Positions 44,435 to 55,168 are shown, numbered from the stretch's first letter. The stretch: 64,000 nt of DNA from Antarctobacter aquimaris (GCF_900184945.1 NZ_FXYF01000001.1:124001-188000); one strand, 5' to 3'. Notes: generated by a model from the sequence alone, not told the origin. Made by a program: numbers and translations.

Positions 44435-44818
44435 ATGCTGGCGGAAATCCTCATATCGGCCTTCCTGGTCATCGCGGGCGTGTTCGGCCTAGTCGGGTCG
44501 TTCGGCCTGCTCAAGCTTCAGGACACCATGCAGCGGCTGCACGCCCCGACCAAGGCCTCGACCCTTGGGGTCGGCGGCGTATTGATCGCCTCGATGCTCT
44601 ACTTCTACCTGGTGAAGGAAAGCTTTTCCTTCCATGAGCTGATGATCACGCTGTTCCTGTTCCTGACGGCGCCGATCACGGCCCTTTTCATAGCGCAGAC
44701 GCATATCCTGATGAACCTGCGTCGCAAGGACCTGCCGGAACCGGCGGGCGAACACGGCTGGTCGATCTACGACAAGCCGCCGGTACAGGAACCGTCCGAG
44801 GCGGCCGAAAAGGCCTGA
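44435..44818 (+). CDS. mrpG: Mrp antiporter subunit G
   Basis: A 127-residue protein with three helices and a polar C-terminal tail. The conserved GLLKLQDTMQRLHAPTKASTLG region near 30-51 and FLTAPITALFIAQ near 80 identify MrpG. A GGAG site precedes ATG 44435. It closes the operon, which ends in a strong intrinsic terminator. Confidence 0.94.
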   Translation: MLAEILISAFLVIAGVFGLVGSFGLLKLQDTMQRLHAPTKASTLGVGGVLIASMLYFYLVKESFSFHELMITLFLFLTAPITALFIAQTHILMNLRRKDLPEPAGEHGWSIYDKPPVQEPSEAAEKA

Positions 44819-44835
44819 CGCCCCGCAGCGCACAA

Positions 44836-44877
44836 CAAAAAACGCCCGCCAGGTTTCCCCGGCGGGCGTTTCCTTTT
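44836..44877. terminator. Bidirectional intrinsic terminator between mrpG and icd
   Basis: ACGCCCGCC and GGCGGGCGT form a 9-base stem around a 10-base loop. A run of A precedes it and a T-rich run follows, so it can end the mrp operon on the plus strand and icd on the minus strand. Confidence 0.93.
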
Positions 44878-44890
44878 GCAGTCCGCCAGA

Positions 44891-47092
<2,202 letters not shown>

Positions 47093-47160
47093 GGATCCAG
47101 CCTTTCTGAAATCGGGTCGCTGTTTGGCCCCTCCATAGGCCAAGCGCGCGGCCGCGTCTA

Positions 47161-47180
47161 CAGTATGCAGCAGTATACAG
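47161..47180 (-). promoter_or_regulatory. 10-base tandem repeat in the icd promoter region
   Basis: CAGTATGCAG is followed at once by CAGTATACAG. Together they also form an inverted pair GTATGC-N4-GTATAC. Read on the icd strand, TATACT could be a -10 element. The layout resembles a GntR/HutC-type operator, but the regulator is unknown. Confidence 0.4.
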
Positions 47181-47298
47181 TGTCGCATCCGGTCTTTCCG
47201 CCGTGCACCGCCGGTCGGCCCGGTTCCGTTGCGTGTCCCATGGCCTCCACGGGTGACACGCGGAAAAAATCCAGCCGGGGGTTGGCTTGGTTTCAATT

Positions 47299-47318
47299 AT
47301 ATTCCATATGCAGAATAT
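47299..47318. promoter_or_regulatory. SqrR/BigR-like operator before the rhodanese gene
   Basis: ATATTC and GAATAT flank an 8-base spacer (CATATGCA), giving the ATTC-N8-GAAT pattern bound by the sulfide-responsive ArsR-type repressors SqrR and BigR. It ends 35 bases before the rhodanese start codon. Consensus is established knowledge; binding here is inferred. Confidence 0.55.
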
Positions 47319-47353
47319 CTATAGACCCCGATTCCATGACCGAGGACCCGATG

Positions 47354-47794
47354 ATGAGCCGACGCATGCTGCTTGGCGGGCTGGCCGCCGCAACCGCCAC
47401 CTCTGCCTTTGCCTACATGACCGGCGGCGCGCGGACCAAGGCCGTGTCAGAGGCGCGCGCCTCTGCCGACCTTGCCCCGCGCGACGGGCGGCTGCTGGTG
47501 GATATCCGCGAACCGATGGAGTGGCAGCAGACCGGCGTCCTGCCCGGTGCGCGGCTGCATCCGTGGCGCTCGGCCGAAGGCTTTGCCGAGGCGTTCCGGG
47601 ACGAGATCGCCAAGGCGGACGAGATCCTGATTCTCTGCCGCTCGGGCAACCGCTCCAGCAGCGCGGCGCGGGCGCTGGCCGCCCTGCTTGACCGCGAGGT
47701 GGTGGACGTGGCCGGCGGCATGATCCGGCTGGCGCGCGAAGCCGAGGCGCAGGTCGTCGCGCCCACGCGCAGGATGGGCTGCACCGTCTGCTGA
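47354..47794 (+). CDS. Exported rhodanese-domain protein
   Basis: A 146-residue protein beginning MSRRMLLGGLAAATATSAFA, a Tat-like signal or anchor, then a rhodanese domain (about 40-135). The active loop is Cys95 in ILCRSGNRSSS, complete for sulfur transfer. It ends with GCTVC, a second cysteine pair. The start at ATG 47354 (or the adjacent ATG 47351) is favoured by GAGGA about 7 bases upstream. A SqrR/BigR-like operator lies upstream, so it is probably induced by sulfide or persulfide. It converges with a hydrolase gene. Confidence 0.9.
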   Translation: MSRRMLLGGLAAATATSAFAYMTGGARTKAVSEARASADLAPRDGRLLVDIREPMEWQQTGVLPGARLHPWRSAEGFAEAFRDEIAKADEILILCRSGNRSSSAARALAALLDREVVDVAGGMIRLAREAEAQVVAPTRRMGCTVC

Positions 47795-47808
47795 AGACTT
47801 GACCCGGC

Positions 47809-48972
47809 CTACTGTCCTTCGGCAGGCGCGTTGACGCTCGCAGCGTCCGCCAGCGCGGTTTCACCCTGCAACACGTCCTGCAACAGGATGTCCACCGCAC
47901 GGTCCGGTTCCTCGAAAAGCGGGCTGTGGGCCGAGTCGCGGAACAGGTAGAAGCCTTTCACCGGGGCCTTGATCGCGTCGAAATAGACGCGGGAGAGGTC
48001 CGCGTTGGCAGTGTAGTCGTGCGCGCCGCTGAAGAAATAGACCGGGAGCGCGAAATCGGTCAGCCGCGCGGACAGGTCGTCGCGCAGCAACTGCTCCCAA
48101 AAGAACGGCCGCGACCAGAGCTTGCCACGCCAGATATTGACCTTTTCGGCCAGGGTATAGGCGCGCACGCGCCACATCGGCAAGAAGACGCCCGTGATGA
48201 CGGAGTCCATGTCGTGCATGTGGCCCACGCCGACGCCGTGCATCGCCCGGTCGCGCAGCCGCATCCAGGCCGGTGATGTGCCCTGCTCCAGACTGACCGG
48301 CGCGGCCTCCAGCCGCCGGACCATTGCCGCGTCGCCGCGCCGCCGGTATTCGGCCAGCAGGTAATCGCGCGCCATGACCTCGGAGCGCAGCTGGTGCGCG
48401 ATCTGCGCCATGCCGACATAGGCGGTGTAGCGCCCGGGCGCCTGCGCCGCGACCTGGATGCCCAGGTAGGCACCCCAGGAATGGCCCAGCAGGACGATCC
48501 TGTCCTGGCCAAAGCGCCTGCGCAGGTAGTCGGTGACCTCGATGGTGTCGGCGATCATCTGCGCCATGGTCATCGTCTCGGGCGGAATGTCGGTGGAAAA
48601 GGACATGCCCGCGCCGCGCTGTTCCCACCAGACCACGGTGAAATGACGCGCGAGGCCAGTGGGATAGTCCTGTTCCATGAAGAATTCGACCATGCCGGGG
48701 CCGCCGTGCAGGAACAGCAGCACCGGGTTTGTCGGGTCGGCGCTCTGGATGAACATGCCCTGGGGGATGCCGCCGATCCGGAGGGTCACACGCTTGGACA
48801 GGCTGCCGGGGATCACCTTGCCCGCACCATCGCGCAGCGGTGACAGCCGGCCCGGGCTGACCAGCCAGAGCGCGCCCAGGCTCAGCATCAGAACCGCCGC
48901 GAGCAGGATAAGCGCGACCGTCATGGTGCGCCTGACCCGCCTGAGAGCGCGGGGTGTCCGGGTGCCGCCCAT
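47809..48972 (-). CDS. Alpha/beta hydrolase, proline-iminopeptidase-like
   Basis: A 387-residue hydrolase anchored by an N-terminal helix (about 17-40). It has the oxyanion motif LFLHGGPGM, the WWEQRGAG strand, and the nucleophile elbow GHSWGAY, all typical of prolyl-iminopeptidase relatives; a catalytic His lies in DSAHSPLFEEPD near the end. Substrate unknown. AAAGGAG precedes ATG 48972. It is the last gene of a five-gene minus-strand operon with an amidohydrolase, a medium-chain dehydrogenase, a second hydrolase and a CPBP protease. Confidence 0.85.
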   Translation of the reverse strand: MGGTRTPRALRRVRRTMTVALILLAAVLMLSLGALWLVSPGRLSPLRDGAGKVIPGSLSKRVTLRIGGIPQGMFIQSADPTNPVLLFLHGGPGMVEFFMEQDYPTGLARHFTVVWWEQRGAGMSFSTDIPPETMTMAQMIADTIEVTDYLRRRFGQDRIVLLGHSWGAYLGIQVAAQAPGRYTAYVGMAQIAHQLRSEVMARDYLLAEYRRRGDAAMVRRLEAAPVSLEQGTSPAWMRLRDRAMHGVGVGHMHDMDSVITGVFLPMWRVRAYTLAEKVNIWRGKLWSRPFFWEQLLRDDLSARLTDFALPVYFFSGAHDYTANADLSRVYFDAIKAPVKGFYLFRDSAHSPLFEEPDRAVDILLQDVLQGETALADAASVNAPAEGQ

Positions 48973-49003
48973 TCTGCCGCTCCTTTCTGTTTGCCAGGCA
49001 TGA

Positions 49004-50428
49004 CTACCGGCCAGCCTCCAGCAGCTGCGCCTCGATCGCGTTCAGCGCGGCGCGGTCCAGCACACGCCCCCGGATGATGACGGCCGCCGGGCGGCGCAGC
49101 GGTGCCAGCCCGTCCAGCGGGTTGGCGTCCAGCAGCACCACGTCGGCGCGGCGGCCCGGCGCGATGGTGCCGTCCTGATCCGCCAGCCCGAAGAAGCGCG
49201 GCGGCGCCACCGTCGCGGTATACAGCGCCTCACGCGGGGACAGGCCGATCTCGACATAAAGGTCGAGTTCATCCAGCAACGAAAAGCCGTGAAACAGGTA
49301 AGGGTTTGCAAAGGACGCGTCACTGGAAGCCAGGATCGGAATGCCCGCCCTGTGCGCCATCAGAAAGGTGCGCCGGTCCAGCGCGATGGTCTGCGCCGCC
49401 AGGGCGCGGACCTCGTCCGTCATGGCGTCCAGCCGGAAATCCGGCCGCCCCCAGGCCTCGCGCAGCTGCGCCGGGATCATGCGCATCCGCGGCGCATCGG
49501 GCGCGGGCCAGTTGCCGATGTAGAAATCCGCAACGACAAGGGTCGGGCTGACGTGCATCCCCGCCTGCGCCATTCGGGCCAGCACCCGGTCGCACAGCCC
49601 CGCGTCCCAGGTTTCAAGGATGATGCGGTTGCGCCCGGCCATGATCTGGAACAGGCGCGCCGTTTCGGCAGCCTCGGCCACGGCGGCGCGCAGATCCACG
49701 ATCATCTGCGCCTCGGCGGTTGAACAGGCCATGGCGACGCGGCCGAAATGCTCCATCCCGGATTGCCCGGCCGCGATGGCCGTGCCCAGCGCCACCTGTT
49801 CCGGGATGTGGCCGACCAGCGGCAGGCCCTGCGCTGTCGCGGCTTCGGCCAGGCCCAAGTAAGTCGCCTCGTCCAGCATCGAGTAGGATTTGACCGTGGC
49901 CCAGCCTTCGGCGGCCACCTGCGCCACGATGGCGCGCGCCTCCTCCGGGGTATCGGCCAGGAACATGCCGGGCCAGGACCCCGGCCGCGCGTCGACCCAG
50001 GCGCCGGACAGCACCAGGCGCGGGCCCGTGACCTCGCCGGTTTCGATCTGCGCCTGTAGCGCCTGCTGCACCGCGATGGGCCAGAGCGCGCCCATGTCGC
50101 GGATGCCGGTGATCCCGTTGATCAGGTAGAGCAGCAGCGCGGTGTCGGGTTCCTCCTGCGAGGAAAATATGTCGACATGGCTGTCCCACAGGCCCGGGAT
50201 CAGGAACCGCCCCCCGGCATCAAGGACCACGGCATCGGCTGCCGCAACGTCTGTGCCAATCTCGGCGATCACGCCGTCCCGGATCAGAAGCGATTGGCCG
50301 GGCCGCAGCGATCCGGCCTCGACATCGACAATCGTCACGTCGGTCAGCAGCGTTGTCTCGGCCCGCGCCTCCACCCCGGCGAGAAGGGTCAGCGCAAGGG
50401 CGATCATCCTCAAGACAGGCGGTTTCAT
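49004..50428 (-). CDS. Exported amidohydrolase (imidazolonepropionase-like)
   Basis: A 474-residue metal-dependent hydrolase with a signal peptide (about 1-23). It has PGLWDSHVDIF near 75, where the classical HxH is reduced to a single H preceded by D (DSHVD), a kinase-like loop, VGHIPEQVALGT and the acid SSDASFANPY near 380. The amidohydrolase barrel is recognisable but the first metal pair is unusual, so activity should be tested before assuming the standard mechanism. It overlaps the next gene upstream by 4 bases. Confidence 0.85.
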   Translation of the reverse strand: MKPPVLRMIALALTLLAGVEARAETTLLTDVTIVDVEAGSLRPGQSLLIRDGVIAEIGTDVAAADAVVLDAGGRFLIPGLWDSHVDIFSSQEEPDTALLLYLINGITGIRDMGALWPIAVQQALQAQIETGEVTGPRLVLSGAWVDARPGSWPGMFLADTPEEARAIVAQVAAEGWATVKSYSMLDEATYLGLAEAATAQGLPLVGHIPEQVALGTAIAAGQSGMEHFGRVAMACSTAEAQMIVDLRAAVAEAAETARLFQIMAGRNRIILETWDAGLCDRVLARMAQAGMHVSPTLVVADFYIGNWPAPDAPRMRMIPAQLREAWGRPDFRLDAMTDEVRALAAQTIALDRRTFLMAHRAGIPILASSDASFANPYLFHGFSLLDELDLYVEIGLSPREALYTATVAPPRFFGLADQDGTIAPGRRADVVLLDANPLDGLAPLRRPAAVIIRGRVLDRAALNAIEAQLLEAGR

Positions 50429-51456
50429 GGTGCCGTTACCCTCAGGACAAGCTTGCCGGCGGCTTCCCCGGCCTCGAGCCGCATATGGGCGCGGCGCACG
50501 TCGTCCAGCGGCATCACCTCGGCGATCACCGGCGTGATCTGCTGTTCCGCCAGCAGCGTGAAGAGATGCGCCAGGTCCTCACGGAACCATTCGGGGTGCT
50601 TTCGCCGCATCGCGCCGATGGAGTAGAAGGCGGTGGCATGGCCATTGGGCAGCCAGTCCCACAGCTTGAGCTTGACGAAATCCAGCGGGATCGACCCGCC
50701 GCGCCCCAGCACCTCGTTCTGGAAACCGAAGGCGACAAGCATCCCGCCCGGTTTCAGCGCGTGGAGCGAGCGGGACAGGCTGTCACCGCCCAGCGGGTCA
50801 AAGACGAAATCGACACCACCGCCGGTGGCCTCTTGCAGCACCTCCTCCGGTGCGTCGGCCGCAAGCGGCGTGGCGCCCAGGCTGCGGATCAGATCGTGCT
50901 TGGCCGCGACATCGGTGCCATAGGCGACGATCCCGGCGATCCGCGCCAGTTGCAGCAACGCCGTGCCGACCGCGCCGCCCGCGCCGTGGATCAGAAGCGA
51001 CTGCCCTGCCCGCGCCTTGGCCACGCGGTGCAGCATCTGCCAGGGCGTCACCGCCGACAGGATCATGCCCAGCGCGTCGACCTCGGACAGGCCGTTCGGC
51101 ACCGGGGTCAGGCGGTCCTCGGGCAGGCAGAGATACTCGGCATAGGCGCCGATGGTGGTCAGGTCCGCCACCCGGTCCCCGAGGCGAAAGCGGGACGCTT
51201 CGGGGCCGATGGCGTCCACCACGCCGACCATGTCGTAACCGGGGGTAAAGGGCGGTTTTTCCGTCACATCGGGATACAGCCCCTTGCGGATCATCACGTC
51301 GGTGAAGGCGGCGCTGGTCACCAGCACGCGGATGCGCACCTGGGTCCCCTGCGGCTGGGGCAGGGTCTGAAGCTTGGTCATCTCCAAGTTTTCCGCGCCG
51401 CCAAAGCCGGTCAGAACGATCTTTTTCCACGTCATGTCAGTGTTTTCCCTATCCAT
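50425..51456 (-). CDS. Medium-chain dehydrogenase/quinone-oxidoreductase-like protein
   Basis: A 343-residue zinc-independent MDR protein, like quinone oxidoreductases and enoyl reductases. It has FTPGYDMVGVVDAIG near 74, the nucleotide motif LIHGAGGAVGTALLQLA near 150 and a C-terminal domain with LRVTAP at the end. The start ATG 51456 overlaps the stop of the preceding hydrolase gene by 1 base (TGATG), suggesting coupled translation; a second ATG at 51435 is possible. Substrate unknown. Confidence 0.85.
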   Translation of the reverse strand: MDRENTDMTWKKIVLTGFGGAENLEMTKLQTLPQPQGTQVRIRVLVTSAAFTDVMIRKGLYPDVTEKPPFTPGYDMVGVVDAIGPEASRFRLGDRVADLTTIGAYAEYLCLPEDRLTPVPNGLSEVDALGMILSAVTPWQMLHRVAKARAGQSLLIHGAGGAVGTALLQLARIAGIVAYGTDVAAKHDLIRSLGATPLAADAPEEVLQEATGGGVDFVFDPLGGDSLSRSLHALKPGGMLVAFGFQNEVLGRGGSIPLDFVKLKLWDWLPNGHATAFYSIGAMRRKHPEWFREDLAHLFTLLAEQQITPVIAEVMPLDDVRRAHMRLEAGEAAGKLVLRVTAP

Positions 51457-52409
51457 CAGGTGCGCGCCACGAACATCCGGAACTCCCGGGCGACATCTGC
51501 GTCGTGACCCAGCCAGATGTGCCCGCCCTCGGGCCAAGTCTTGAGCACCGCACCCGGGATCCTGTCGGCCAGGCGCCGCGCGGTGTCGGCGGTGCCGAAC
51601 AGATCGTCCTCGCAGGACAGGATCAGCGTCGGCACCGTGATGTCCTGGTAGGCGGTGGGGAACGGCGTGCCGGCCCAGAAACCATCGGTCCGCAGGCCGT
51701 TCGCCTTGCGGCTGATCGGCAGGAGCCCGTCCAGGATCAACTGTGCGCGCCTCTGTTCGTCCTTTGACACCTGTGCCAACAGGGCCGGATCGGTGGCCAG
51801 CAGGGTGCGCAGCATCTGCCCCGGCGCCATCCGCGCCAGCGACCAGAAGGCAAGGTCAGACCCCAGCACCAGCCCCACGGCCATGCGCTGAAGCGCGGTG
51901 AATTCCACCGGATCCCGGCCGGTCAGGTTGGCGGCCGGCACCAGCAGGACCAGATGCGAGCATCTGTCCGGGTGCCGCAGGGCGAATTCGGCGGCGCTCA
52001 GCGCCCCTGCAGATCCGCCCACAACGGGCAGCCGGGCGATCCCCAGCTGATCAAGAAGCGCCACCAGCACGTCGGCCTGGTGCCTGGGCGAGGCATCGTC
52101 GGGAAAGGCGCTGCGCAGGTAGCCAAAGCGCGACGGCGCGACGATCCGGAACCCGGTTTCGCGGATCTGGTGGGCGAACAGCAGCCCCTGGTCAAAGCCG
52201 CCGCCGGTGCCGTGGATCATCATCAGCGGCGGGCCATCCCCGGCCACGGCGTACTCCAGCGGGCCGAATTCCGTCTCGATCAGGCTGCTGTTGCGGGCGA
52301 GGCGCGCATCGGCCGCTGCCATCGTGCTGCGGTAGGCACCCGTCGCATAGGCGCCGCCCAGCAGGGCCAGCCCGCCGAGGCCTTTCAGGACGGTGCGGCG
52401 CGCCGTCAC
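51456..52409 (-). CDS. Exported alpha/beta hydrolase
   Basis: A 317-residue hydrolase starting with a Tat-like twin-arginine segment (ARRTVLKGLGGLALLGG). The elbow VVGGSAGAL near 138 is the nucleophile region, the oxyanion strand is MMIHGTGGGFDQG near 66, an acid is in LILSCEDDLFGT and the histidine in WPEGGHIWLGH. GTG 52409 is the start, overlapping the upstream stop (GTGA). Its signal suggests that it acts outside the cytoplasm on an ester or lactone; substrate unknown. Confidence 0.85.
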   Translation of the reverse strand: MTARRTVLKGLGGLALLGGAYATGAYRSTMAAADARLARNSSLIETEFGPLEYAVAGDGPPLMMIHGTGGGFDQGLLFAHQIRETGFRIVAPSRFGYLRSAFPDDASPRHQADVLVALLDQLGIARLPVVGGSAGALSAAEFALRHPDRCSHLVLLVPAANLTGRDPVEFTALQRMAVGLVLGSDLAFWSLARMAPGQMLRTLLATDPALLAQVSKDEQRRAQLILDGLLPISRKANGLRTDGFWAGTPFPTAYQDITVPTLILSCEDDLFGTADTARRLADRIPGAVLKTWPEGGHIWLGHDADVAREFRMFVART

Positions 52410-53218
52410 CTGGCTTGCCCGTGTCGGAGGGGCGCGGGAATGACCTCGGTCACCGCGCCATCGCGGGTGAACATCGTGTCCCGGTTCCACCAGACGACGA
52501 CCAGCGCGACCCCGACGAGGATCCAGGTATCCCACGGCTGCGCATCGGGCCAGAACGGGTTGATCAGCTGCCAGTGGAACAGCATCGGCCACAGCAGGCT
52601 GCCGCCGGTCCGGTTTAGGATCGGCGTCACCAGCACGGCAAGCACCACGTTGCCCACGAAGAAGGGCAGGAAGTTCCAGCTGGCGAACACCGTCCCAGCA
52701 AGGGCAAAGGCAGGCAGGTGCCAGATCCCCCAGACCGCGCCGACCAGCAGCCCGGCCCAGACCGGCGCCACGTGGCGTTGCAGCAGCGGTTGCAGCACGC
52801 CGCGCCAGCCAAGCTCTTCCACCGGGCCGAGAAACAGCATCATGAACAGGATGGCGATCATCGGCCCCGCCCCTTCGGGGGGCAGCGGCGCCAGGAGGGG
52901 GCCGCCCTTGACCAGCGATCCGGCCATGAAGACCAGCGGCAGGACGACGAGGACAAAGACAACCCAACCCACCGGCGCGCGCCAGATCAGCAGGCGCGTC
53001 AGGAAGCGTCTCAGGCCCGCCATGCCGGCATGTGTCAGGACAAGGATCAGCGCCGCGATGGCGGGCGCCCATGTCGCGACAAAGAACAGGGGGTGCGACC
53101 CGCTGAGTTCGCCGAACCAGCCCGCCGCAAGACCGGGGGCGAGCACGTAGAGCCCGAGAACCCCCCAGCTGATCAGGAAGGTCATGATGAGAAAGGGGAC
53201 CATGGCACGTGACGGCAT
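52406..53218 (-). CDS. CPBP-family intramembrane metalloprotease
   Basis: A 270-residue membrane protein with about seven helices of the CAAX/bacteriocin-processing (CPBP) family. The catalytic EELGWRG motif (Glu134, Glu135, Arg139) is complete, with WHLP and LFHW histidines in later helices. Such proteases process prenylated or secreted peptides or act in self-protection. ATG 53218 is preferred over the longer ATG 53329 start. It heads the five-gene operon and is divergent from the NrtR-like gene across a gap with an FNR-like box. Confidence 0.88.
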   Translation of the reverse strand: MPSRAMVPFLIMTFLISWGVLGLYVLAPGLAAGWFGELSGSHPLFFVATWAPAIAALILVLTHAGMAGLRRFLTRLLIWRAPVGWVVFVLVVLPLVFMAGSLVKGGPLLAPLPPEGAGPMIAILFMMLFLGPVEELGWRGVLQPLLQRHVAPVWAGLLVGAVWGIWHLPAFALAGTVFASWNFLPFFVGNVVLAVLVTPILNRTGGSLLWPMLFHWQLINPFWPDAQPWDTWILVGVALVVVWWNRDTMFTRDGAVTEVIPAPLRHGQAR

Positions 53219-53315
53219 GCGACCTCGCTTCGCTTGAACGGGAGCATGGAGAGACGCGCACCGTGTTCCGTTTCCGATGCGCGTTTCAGCCATACGCGAT
53301 TCCGCGAGGATCGCC

Positions 53316-53329
53316 GTGATGTGCATCAA
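53316..53329. promoter_or_regulatory. FNR-like box between the CPBP operon and the NrtR-like operon
   Basis: GTGAT-GTGC-ATCAA matches TTGAT-N4-ATCAA in 9 of 10 positions. It is about 100 bases upstream of each of the two divergent starts. It could be an FNR/CRP-type site; not proven. Confidence 0.35.
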
Positions 53330-53376
53330 GTGCGACTGCTGCGCGGTGGTGATGTTGCTGCTGGGTGTGGGTGGTC

Positions 53377-53405
53377 TTGACTAATGCTCACGGCAGTAAT
53401 AACTG
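53377..53405 (+). promoter_or_regulatory. Promoter with overlapping CAGTAATAACTG palindrome
   Basis: TTGACT (53377-53382) is followed 17 bases later by TAACTG. A 12-base palindrome CAGTAATAACTG (53394-53405) covers the -10. The start of the NrtR-like gene is 22 bases downstream. Such placement suits self-repression by the Nudix-type regulator. Confidence 0.5.
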
Positions 53406-53427
53406 TTTCGATCATAAGGAGACCCCG

Positions 53428-54138
53428 ATGTCGAGATTCGCCGATTTCCCAAACCCGACCCTGGCCGTGGACATCGTGGCGCTGAGCGTCGCGGACACGC
53501 GGCTGCACTGCCTGCTGCTGCGGCGCGACGACGCCGCGCTGGTCGGCGGCGACTGGGCCTTTCCGGGCGCGGTGGTTCACCACGGCAAACCGGTCGAAGA
53601 GGCCGTCGCCCGCGCCGCGCAGATCAAGGCCGGGCTGGGCGCGCTGCACCTGGAACAGCTGGCCACCTATGGCGATCCCGCGCGCGACCCGCGCGGCCAT
53701 GTCGTGTCGGTCGCCTGGATGGCCATCGCGCCCCATGCCCTGCTGCTGGACAAGGTCACCGCGAACCCGGACCTCTGCCTGGCCCCCGTCATCGTCGACT
53801 GGCCGGGCGAAACCGGCGGACCGGCGCAGGCGCTTGGCGCCGATGGTCAGCCGCTGCGGCTTGCCTTCGATCACGCCGCGATCCTGGGTGACGCGGTCAA
53901 GCGCCTGCGCGGCAAGATCGATTACAGCCCGATCGGTTTCGGCTTTGTGCCGCCGCGATTCACCCTGCGCGCGGTGCAGGAGGTCCATGAGGCCATCCTG
54001 GGCCGTCCGCTGACCAAGCCCGCCTTCCGGCGCAAGCTGCTGGACCGGCATCCGTTGCACCCGACCGGCACGCTTGAGACGGGCGGCGCCTTTCGTCCCG
54101 CCGAACTCTACGAACGCGATCCTGCACAGGAGATGTAA
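53428..54138 (+). CDS. NrtR-like regulator: degenerate Nudix domain plus winged helix
   Basis: A 236-residue protein with an N-terminal Nudix fold (about 10-145) and a C-terminal wHTH (about 165-236, with FGFVPPRFTLRAVQEVHEAILG and PAFRRKLLDRHPL), the layout of NrtR. The Nudix box is broken: where active enzymes have REXXEEXG, it has RAAQIKAGL (about 62-70), so catalytic glutamates are missing and it should sense rather than cleave its ligand. NrtR binds ADP-ribose to control NAD genes. It opens a three-gene operon with an SPFH protein and an NAD-kinase-like protein and has a palindrome over its own promoter. AAGGAG precedes ATG 53428. Confidence 0.85.
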   Translation: MSRFADFPNPTLAVDIVALSVADTRLHCLLLRRDDAALVGGDWAFPGAVVHHGKPVEEAVARAAQIKAGLGALHLEQLATYGDPARDPRGHVVSVAWMAIAPHALLLDKVTANPDLCLAPVIVDWPGETGGPAQALGADGQPLRLAFDHAAILGDAVKRLRGKIDYSPIGFGFVPPRFTLRAVQEVHEAILGRPLTKPAFRRKLLDRHPLHPTGTLETGGAFRPAELYERDPAQEM

Positions 54139-54140
54139 CC

Positions 54141-55163
54141 ATGGCCCAGATTTCGCTTTACCCGCTCCGCCGCCACTTTCGGGCCGAGGCATCCAGCGCC
54201 GTGCGCCTGTACCGGCGCGGCACCCTGGTGCGCGAGGGGCGCGGCCTGGCCTTCTGGTTCGACCCGAACAGCGTCTCGATTGCCGAGGTGCCGCTGGCCA
54301 CGCGCGAACTGACCTTCCTCGTCAAATCGCAGACCGCCGACTTTCAGGACCTCGCGGTGCAGGGCACCGTCCTGTGGTCCGTGGCCGACGTGGCCAAGCT
54401 GGCGGACCGGGTCGATTTCGCCGTCGATCTCAAGACCGGCCTGCACCTGGGCAAACCCGATGACCGCGTCGCGACCGTGCTGAACGGGCTGGTCCGCGAA
54501 TTCGCCGACAGCTACGTCAAGCCGCTGGGCGTCCGCGCCGCGCTGGAGGCGGGGCTTGCCCCCTTGCAGGCGCGCATCATGGCCGGGCTGGCGGCCGAGC
54601 CGACGCTGGAACAGATGGGTCTTGCGGTCGTGGCGGTCCGGGTCGCAGGTCTCAGCCCCAGTTCCGAACTTGCCCGCGCGCTCCAGGCGCCGACCTTCGA
54701 AAGCCTGCAACAAAAGGCGGACGAGGCGACCTTTGCCCGCCGGGCGCTGGCCGTCGACAAGGAACGCGCCATCGCCGAGAACGAGCTGGCCAACCGCATC
54801 GAACTGGCCAGCCGCCGCGCCGATCTGATCGCCCGCGATGGCGACAACGCCCGGTCCGAGGCCGAAGCCACCGCCGCCGCCCGGCGCATCGAGGCCGAAG
54901 GCGATGCCGCGACCAAGAAGATCGCCGCCGAGGCCGAAGCCGCGCGCATCCGCGCGGTCGAGCAGGCCAGCGCCGACATGGAGGCCGCGCGCATGGCAAC
55001 CATTGCCCAGCTGGACGCGACGCAGCTGTTTGCCCTGGCCGCCCGCGATTTCGCGTCCAAGCTGGAGCGGATCGACTCGCTGACCGTCACCCCGGACATG
55101 GTCAGCGGGCTGATGCGTCAGCTTGGCCTGGCACAGGGCGTCAAACAGCTGCCCAAGGGGTGA
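54141..55163 (+). CDS. SPFH (band-7) domain protein, soluble type
   Basis: A 340-residue protein with an SPFH/band-7 domain (about 15-185) and a long Ala/Glu-rich coiled coil (about 190-290). No membrane helix or signal is seen, unlike most SPFH proteins. It starts 2 bases after the NrtR-like gene and ends 5 bases before the NAD-kinase-like gene, so the three are one operon. SPFH proteins form ring or cage scaffolds; here it may gather the regulator or kinase-like partner. Role unknown. Confidence 0.88.
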   Translation: MAQISLYPLRRHFRAEASSAVRLYRRGTLVREGRGLAFWFDPNSVSIAEVPLATRELTFLVKSQTADFQDLAVQGTVLWSVADVAKLADRVDFAVDLKTGLHLGKPDDRVATVLNGLVREFADSYVKPLGVRAALEAGLAPLQARIMAGLAAEPTLEQMGLAVVAVRVAGLSPSSELARALQAPTFESLQQKADEATFARRALAVDKERAIAENELANRIELASRRADLIARDGDNARSEAEATAAARRIEAEGDAATKKIAAEAEAARIRAVEQASADMEAARMATIAQLDATQLFALAARDFASKLERIDSLTVTPDMVSGLMRQLGLAQGVKQLPKG

Positions 55164-55168
55164 ACGCC

